Assembly: GCA_023383015.1 (NCBI GenBank)
Contig: JAHDXW010000002.1
Span: 141,815 to 191,255 of the forward strand
Source: Paracoccaceae bacterium
Lineage (GTDB): Bacteria > Pseudomonadota > Alphaproteobacteria > Rhodobacterales > Rhodobacteraceae
Reading direction: 5' to 3'
Length of the DNA: 49,441 nucleotides
Shown here: positions 45,164 through 49,441 of the stretch, one piece after another
Numbering within the stretch: position 1 is the stretch's first letter
How the letters are laid out: each line of letters opens with the position of its first letter
The notes under the pieces: model-generated
Told to the model about the DNA's origin: nothing
The model's database searches: none
What the model saw: only the letters and a program-made list of their open reading frames with translations
Translations under genes and position numbers: made by a program

Positions 45164-46438
45164 TCACTTGGTCTCCGTCACTGATCGCGAGGGGGGGGCG
45201 GCATGGCGCAGGCAAAGCCGCCGCGCGACCTCGCGCGCATCCTCCGCCACCCCGTAGAGGATCCCCGACTTGCGCCGGGTCATCCAGTTCAGCCCGCAGA
45301 AATACAGGCCCGGAAGCGGGCTCTGCCCGGCCTCCGTCAGCGGGTAGGACTGGGCATCGACGGGCAGTTCGTCGATCCAGCCGAAATCGTAGGTGAACCC
45401 GGTGGCCCAGACGACGGTCCCGATCCCCGCCGCGTCGAGGTCGATCGCGTCGATCACCGGCGGCTGCGCCGCCCCTTCGGCGGGTACGTCCGCCAGCTCG
45501 GCCGACGTCGGGGCCGGGGCCGCGACACCGGCCGCGGCGATGTGTGCGTCGACCGCCCGGCGGAAGTCGGCCGCGAAGGCGTCGGCAAAGGCCAGCGATG
45601 CATGCAGGTCGTCCGCGAACTCCAGCCGCCGCCCGCGCACCCCGGCCAGCCGGCCGAGCAGCGTCGCCCCGCGCCGGTCGAAGTCGCGCAGGCAGATCGT
45701 CGCGCCCCTGTCGCGCCCGGTCAGATGCGGGTCGCCGACGAAGCGCCGCTCCGGGCGGTCGAGCATGTCGGGGGTCCGGTCCAGGAGCCCCATGTCCTTC
45801 TGCCAGGCGATGCAGTCGCGGCCGCGGTGCCGCCGCGGCAGCCGCCCGGTGCGCGAGACGCTGAGATAGACCCGCCGGCCCGCGCGCAGGAAGTCCTCGG
45901 CCACCTGGCAGCCGGTCTGCCCGGTGCCGACCACCAGCACCCCTCCGGGCGCGGCCTGCGCCGGCGACTTGTAGGATTCGGCATGGAACTGGGCGATGTC
46001 GGCGGGCAGCAGCGCGGCCAGCGCCGGCACCCGCGGATGCTGGTAGGTCGCGGTGGCCACCACGACACTTCGCGCACGAATCCGGCCGTCGCTGGTCGCG
46101 ACGTCGAACCCCTCGCCAGCCCGGCGGATGCGCGCGACCTCCACCCCCTCGGCCAGCGGCGGCGCGAAGCTGCGCGCCCAGTCGCGCAGGTATTCCACGA
46201 AGGCGTCCCGGCTCATGAACCCGTCTGGGTCGTCGCCGGCATAGGGCCTCCCGGGAAGGTTGATCGTCCAGTTCGGGGTGACCAGGCAGAACGAATCCCA
46301 GCGCTGCGCGTCCCAGGCGTGCCCGATCCCGCCCCGGTCGACGACCAGATGCTCGCGCCCGGCCTGCCGGAGGTACCAGCTCACCGACAGCCCGCCCTGC
46401 CCGGCCCCGACGACCAGGATGTCGACCTCCCGTGACAT
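45164..46438 (-). CDS. FAD-dependent flavin monooxygenase (FMO/YUC/CzcO-like)
   Basis: 424 residues. FAD-binding VVGAGQGGLSVSWYLRQAG lies at the N-terminus, an NADPH-binding GVLVVGTGQTGCQVAEDFL near the middle and TVVWATGFTYDFGW toward the end. This order matches single-component flavin monooxygenases that oxygenate N or S atoms or side chains. WDAQRWDSFCLVTPNWTINL is common to the CzcO-type subgroup. The ATG at 46438 overlaps the DinB-fold gene's stop by one base (TGATG). Located just before hyuA, it may oxidise the ring compound ahead of hydrolysis; this is inferred. Confidence 0.88.
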   Translation of the reverse strand: MSREVDILVVGAGQGGLSVSWYLRQAGREHLVVDRGGIGHAWDAQRWDSFCLVTPNWTINLPGRPYAGDDPDGFMSRDAFVEYLRDWARSFAPPLAEGVEVARIRRAGEGFDVATSDGRIRARSVVVATATYQHPRVPALAALLPADIAQFHAESYKSPAQAAPGGVLVVGTGQTGCQVAEDFLRAGRRVYLSVSRTGRLPRRHRGRDCIAWQKDMGLLDRTPDMLDRPERRFVGDPHLTGRDRGATICLRDFDRRGATLLGRLAGVRGRRLEFADDLHASLAFADAFAADFRRAVDAHIAAAGVAAPAPTSAELADVPAEGAAQPPVIDAIDLDAAGIGTVVWATGFTYDFGWIDELPVDAQSYPLTEAGQSPLPGLYFCGLNWMTRRKSGILYGVAEDAREVARRLCLRHAAPPSRSVTETK

Positions 46439-46968
46439 CAGGCCGCGTCGCTCCACCGGTCGCGGTCGCCGCGCCCGAACTTCACCACGTCCAGCGGCGG
46501 CGGCGGCGCGCCGGCATGGCTGATCATGTGGTGGACCTGCCCGCGGTGGTGGATCTGGTGCTGGAACAGGTTGGTCAGGCACAGCCGCAGCGGCAGCGAG
46601 AAGAACTCCTCGCTGTCCATCCCAACCGCCCTGAACGACAGGATGCCCTCCAGCCGGGCGGGGCCGAGCGCGCGGCAGAAGCCGATGTACCAGGCATCGT
46701 TGGCCCGGTGCGCGGCCTCGAGTTCCGCGAAGCCGTCGTGAAGCACCTCGTCGAGCCGGGTGAAGGTGGTGGGCTTGCCCTCCAGCCGCTCCCGGTAGAT
46801 CAGGTCGGCCAGCAGGATGTGGTTCATCGTGTTGTGGATCGACCCGAAGAAGGCGCGCCGGTCCTCCTTCCGGGCGGCATCTCCAAGGTCGCGCAACGCG
46901 TTGTAGACACGCGCGTTCGCCCAGGCGTTGTATTCGGCCGCCGTGACCAGATCGAGCAGCGGATGCAT
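46438..46968 (-). CDS. DinB-fold protein, probable metal-dependent
   Basis: 176 residues, four-helix-bundle DinB/YfiT fold. The N-terminal AAEYNAWANARVYNAL, then SIHNTMNHILLADLIYRERL (His) and NLFQHQIHHRGQVHHMI (HxxxH region) supply the three-His metal site. Known relatives are thiol-dependent S-transferases and maleylpyruvate-isomerase-like enzymes; many are uncharacterised. GGGGAG precedes the ATG. It is in a five-gene coupled stretch with ABM-like, FMO and hyuAB genes, so a metabolic rather than DNA-damage role is likely. Confidence 0.85.
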   Translation of the reverse strand: MHPLLDLVTAAEYNAWANARVYNALRDLGDAARKEDRRAFFGSIHNTMNHILLADLIYRERLEGKPTTFTRLDEVLHDGFAELEAAHRANDAWYIGFCRALGPARLEGILSFRAVGMDSEEFFSLPLRLCLTNLFQHQIHHRGQVHHMISHAGAPPPPLDVVKFGRGDRDRWSDAA

Positions 46969-46993
46969 GCCGGAACTCCCCTGTGGCCCTGCC

Positions 46994-47311
46994 TCAGACT
47001 TGCGCGCGCGCCTCGCCGGCGGCGCGCACCTCGTACTCCTCGGGCACGGGCGGGGCCCCGTCGACGTACATGTGGGCGAAGATCCGGGTGATCAGCGCAA
47101 GGTCGGGCGAGGCGCGGAACCGCTCGTAGGCGGCGCGGTCCTGCCACACGGTGAAGGCGATCCGGCCCGTCGCGCCGGGTGCGCCCAGCAGCATGGCGCG
47201 CACGAATCCCGCGTGCCCCTGCATGATGGTCACCGCCCGCGATTCGAACAGGTCGCGGTCCTCGCCCCAGCATTCGGGCCGGCACTGCCAGCGTGCCATC
47301 CTGACGATCAT
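46994..47311 (-). CDS. Small dimeric alpha/beta-barrel protein (ABM-like)
   Basis: 105 residues. The pattern MIVRMARWQCRPECWGEDRD, then helix, GRIAFTVWQDRAAYERF and ITRIFAHMYVDG resembles the antibiotic-biosynthesis-monooxygenase/stress-response dimeric barrel, a fold with both cofactor-less oxygenases and proteins without known catalysis. AAGGAGG lies 7 nt upstream. It is the first gene of the leftward operon from the divergent promoter at 47.34-47.37 kb. Its role next to the flavin monooxygenase is open. Confidence 0.7.
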   Translation of the reverse strand: MIVRMARWQCRPECWGEDRDLFESRAVTIMQGHAGFVRAMLLGAPGATGRIAFTVWQDRAAYERFRASPDLALITRIFAHMYVDGAPPVPEEYEVRAAGEARAQV

Positions 47312-47338
47312 GCCCCGTCCTCCTTTGCCTTTCGGCTG

Positions 47339-47367
47339 GATATACGATCAATATATTTTGCTTGCAA
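47339..47367 (-). promoter_or_regulatory. Divergent promoter with ATAT-N7-ATAT operator (site C)
   Basis: On the minus strand TTGCAA (47367-47362), a 17-nt spacer and TATATC (47344-47339) make a plausible promoter for the ABM-DinB-FMO-hyuAB-gntR operon. ATAT at 47340-47343 and 47351-47354 are seven nucleotides apart, the same spacing as site A. The element also lies 70 bp before the divergent arylformamidase-like gene, so one site could control both directions. Confidence 0.55.
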
Positions 47368-47423
47368 CGTCAAATTGGCGGCCGTATCGTCGTCTGCGGA
47401 CGAACCGGACCGGGGAAACTGGC

Positions 47424-48284
47424 ATGGGCAAGATCGTGTACGGCTCCTACTCGCAGGAGGAGCTGGACCTTGAATACGACATGCGGCGGCGCTGCCCGCA
47501 CTTCGCCGAGACCTTCGCGGCGATGGAGGTCCACAACAAGCGCACCGTCGAGCGCTTCGAGTGCCGCCTCGACGTGCCGTTCGGGCCCAGCCCCGGAGAG
47601 AAGCTGGACATCTGGCCGGGGCGCGGCGGCTCGCCGATCCTGCTGTTCATCCACGGCGGATACTGGCGCGCCTTCGACAAGGCGATGTTCCGCTTCGTGG
47701 CCGAGCGGTTCGTCGAGGCGGGTGCCGCGGTGGTGCTGAACAACTACGACCTCTGCCCCGGCGTCACCATGGACGAGATCACCCGCCAGAACCGCGCCGC
47801 GATGGCCTGGATCTGGAAGAACGCCGCCAGCTTCGGCGGCGATCCCGGGCGCATCCATGTCACCGGCCATTCCGCCGGCGGCCATCTGACCGCGATGCTG
47901 ATGGCCACCGACTGGGGTCCCTGGGGCCTGCCCTTCGACGTCGTCAACGGCGCGGTGCCGCTCAGCGGGCTCTTCGACCTCGAGCCGCTGCGGCTCGCCT
48001 ACCTCAACGCCGACCTGCGCATGGACGAGGCGCAGTCGCGCCGCAACAGCCCGATCCACCACATCCCCTCCTGGATGCCGCCGACCGTCATCGCCGTCGG
48101 CGGCGGCGAGACCGACGAGTTCCGCCGGCAGTCGCGCATCTACGCCGACGCCTGCCGCGCCCGGGGCTTCCCGGTCAGCTACCTCGAGATCGCCGACGTC
48201 GACCACGTCAACGCAGCCGCGGAATACCGCAGCCGGCTCAGTCCGCTGACGGCGGTGCTGTTCGCGCAGATGGGGCTTGGCTGA
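47424..48284 (+). CDS. Alpha/beta hydrolase, arylformamidase-like
   Basis: 286 residues. Oxyanion motif LLFIHGGYWRAFDK, nucleophile elbow HVTGHSAGGHLTAM (about S150), acid in VGGGETDEFRRQS (about D231) and His in IADVDHVNAA (about H261). HGGYW and the N-terminal EEYDMRRRCP-like region (ELDLEYDMRRRCP) match bacterial kynurenine formamidase/BNA7-like hydrolases, which cleave N-formyl or ester bonds. The ATG at 47424 follows GGGGAAAC; the frame is open further upstream through the promoter, which is rejected. Divergent from the hyu operon and upstream of a TRAP binding protein. Confidence 0.85.
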   Translation: MGKIVYGSYSQEELDLEYDMRRRCPHFAETFAAMEVHNKRTVERFECRLDVPFGPSPGEKLDIWPGRGGSPILLFIHGGYWRAFDKAMFRFVAERFVEAGAAVVLNNYDLCPGVTMDEITRQNRAAMAWIWKNAASFGGDPGRIHVTGHSAGGHLTAMLMATDWGPWGLPFDVVNGAVPLSGLFDLEPLRLAYLNADLRMDEAQSRRNSPIHHIPSWMPPTVIAVGGGETDEFRRQSRIYADACRARGFPVSYLEIADVDHVNAAAEYRSRLSPLTAVLFAQMGLG

Positions 48285-48301
48285 GGCATGCCCAGACGAC
48301 C

Positions 48302-48330
48302 GGGGGCGCCGTCCGGCCGGCGGCGCCCCC
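48302..48330 (+). terminator. GC hairpin between hydrolase and TRAP binding protein
   Basis: A perfect 10-bp stem (48302-48311 with 48321-48330) with a 9-nt loop in a 107-bp spacer. No T-tract follows, so partial termination or transcript processing is more likely than a full stop. Confidence 0.5.
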
Positions 48331-48391
48331 GCAACAACAGGATGCCGGAGTCCGGCAACCCGAATGTCCAGCAGCTAGCGAGGTAACGCCA

Positions 48392-49423
48392 ATGAACGAA
48401 CTGATCCGACTGGCCGCCCGCGGCGCCATCGCCGCGGCAGTAGCCGGCCTGGCACTGGCCGGCGCCATGTCTCCTTCCGCCCAGGCGCAGGAGATCCGGT
48501 GGGACATGCCGAACGAGTACGGCGAGGCCACGGTCACCGCGATCTCCGACAAGCTGTTCTCCGAGCGGCTCGCCGCCAACAGCGGCGGGCGCATCCAGAT
48601 CACCCACCACTTCGGCGGCTCGCTCGGCTTCCGGTCGATCGACCACTGGTCGGCGGTCGAGGACGGCGCGGTCCCCCTGGCCAGCACCTACATCGGCGTC
48701 TTCACCGGCATCGACCCGATCTTCCTGCTGGCGAGCATGCCGTTCCTCGCCACCAATCCGATCGAGGCGAAGTCGCTCATCGACGCCGCCCGCGACGAGT
48801 ATTCCGCCGCCTTCGAGCGCGGCGGCCAGGTGCTCCTGCTCACCGAGCCCTGGGTGCCCGTGGGCATCTGGGCCACCCGCCCGGTGCTGACCCCCGAAGA
48901 TCTCAAGGGCCTGCGCATCCGCACCTATGACCGCAACGGCACGGTGGTGATGGAGCGCGTCGGGGCCGCCCCCGTCCAGATGACGTGGAGCGACGTCGTC
49001 CCGGCGCTGGCCACCAACACCATCGAATCGGTCCTGACCGGCGCCAGCCCCGGGCTGGCCACCAACTTCCAGGACTACATGAAGCACTATCACGAGGTCG
49101 GCTTCGTGATGGGCTCGAGCATGGTGCACATCAACCGCGACGTCTTCGAGGCGCTGCCCGACGACCTGCGCCAGATCCTGGTCGACACCGCCCGCGAGGT
49201 CGAGGACGAGGTCTGGGCGAACATCATCGAGTCGCTGAAGGGCGACTTCGGCCGCCTCGAGGCCGCTGGCGTGACCATCCATCCGGTGCCCGGCGAGGCG
49301 CTCCTTGCCACCCTCAAGGAGGCGAGCGGCCCGATCCTCGAGGACTGGCGCGCGGCCATGCCCGCCGGGGTTGCCGACGGGGTGATCGAGCGCTATCGCG
49401 CAATCCTGGCCGAGCGGCAGTAA
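48392..49423 (+). CDS. dctP: TRAP transporter solute-binding protein DctP
   Basis: 343 residues. A Sec leader of about 32 residues ends PSAQAQ. The mature DctP fold includes IRWDMPNEYGEATVTAIS, FGGSLGFRSIDHWSAVEDGA, GIWATRPVLTPEDLKGLRIR (with the ligand Arg) and GAAPVQMTWSDVVPALATNT. GAGGT precedes the ATG by 7 nt. It differs from the DctP at 17.7 kb in the loops around the ligand Arg, so the substrate is likely different. dctQ and dctM are not in the window; they may follow to the right. Confidence 0.92.
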   Translation: MNELIRLAARGAIAAAVAGLALAGAMSPSAQAQEIRWDMPNEYGEATVTAISDKLFSERLAANSGGRIQITHHFGGSLGFRSIDHWSAVEDGAVPLASTYIGVFTGIDPIFLLASMPFLATNPIEAKSLIDAARDEYSAAFERGGQVLLLTEPWVPVGIWATRPVLTPEDLKGLRIRTYDRNGTVVMERVGAAPVQMTWSDVVPALATNTIESVLTGASPGLATNFQDYMKHYHEVGFVMGSSMVHINRDVFEALPDDLRQILVDTAREVEDEVWANIIESLKGDFGRLEAAGVTIHPVPGEALLATLKEASGPILEDWRAAMPAGVADGVIERYRAILAERQ

Positions 49424-49441
49424 CCCGCCCGCTGCGGCCGG

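Noticed and set aside
35737-48284. A kynurenine pathway (formamidase, kynureninase-like PLP enzyme, monooxygenase)
   Set aside because: The monooxygenase is FMO/CzcO-like, not kynurenine 3-monooxygenase, the PLP protein lacks clear kynureninase features, and no tryptophan dioxygenase is present.

Overview
The window is about 49 kb of very GC-rich DNA (roughly 70% G+C by eye). Its codons strongly favour G or C in third position, about a quarter of its genes start with GTG, and 4-bp ATGA/GTGA overlaps between genes are frequent. Periplasmic solute-binding proteins (several with Tat-type twin-arginine leaders), TRAP and ABC importers, and LysR/GntR regulators dominate. Together this suggests a metabolically versatile alphaproteobacterium (Rhodobacterales/Rhodospirillales type); the taxon is inferred, not shown. 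I found no rRNA, tRNA, CRISPR, IS element, phage gene or housekeeping gene. The window is a chain of catabolic 'import + enzymes + regulator' modules.

Module 1 (0.08-11 kb). A leftward operon encodes a class-V PLP enzyme, a spermidine/putrescine-type ABC importer (Tat-leader binding protein, two permeases, ATPase), an ornithine-cyclodeaminase-family protein, a GcvA-like LysR and a sugar-type binding protein. A divergent LysR and an enolase-superfamily acid-sugar dehydratase follow on the other strand. A gap of about 1 kb (11.06-12.11 kb) holds no convincing intact gene, only a coding-like remnant.

Module 2 (12.1-21.9 kb). A tightly coupled leftward operon runs dctM, dctP, CitE-like lyase, HMG-CoA-lyase-like protein, AMP-forming acyl-CoA ligase, CoA-transferase/hydrolase, SMP-30 lactonase. 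Together these look like a CoA-dependent route in which an imported acid is activated and cleaved by aldol-type lyases. The small TRAP subunit dctQ is cut off from dctM by an oppositely oriented lysR, and lysR and dctQ end on one palindromic CTAG. The HMG-CoA-lyase-like protein keeps the metal-site residues but lacks the signature catalytic Cys.

Module 3 (22.0-30.8 kb). A leftward operon encodes a CocE/NonD-type hydrolase, a fused two-ATPase dipeptide ABC subunit, a peptide-binding protein, two Dpp-type permeases and a polysaccharide-deacetylase-family protein. A LysR gene is divergent from it.

Module 4 (31.0-49.4 kb). Several transcription units appear to form one nitrogen-compound regulon: a second polyamine-type ABC importer, an isochorismatase-family amidohydrolase, a second class-V PLP enzyme, a creatinase-like M24 protein, a polar-amino-acid ABC importer, an FCD-type GntR regulator, hydantoinase HyuA/HyuB, a flavin monooxygenase, a DinB-fold protein, a dimeric alpha/beta-barrel protein, an arylformamidase-like hydrolase and a TRAP binding protein whose permeases lie beyond the right edge. 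Three promoter regions in this module carry a similar ATAT-(7 or 9 nt)-ATAT element between or over the -35/-10 boxes. That makes the GntR protein a candidate common regulator. The combination recalls hydantoin/N-carbamoyl (creatinine-like) catabolism, but the substrate cannot be read from the sequence.
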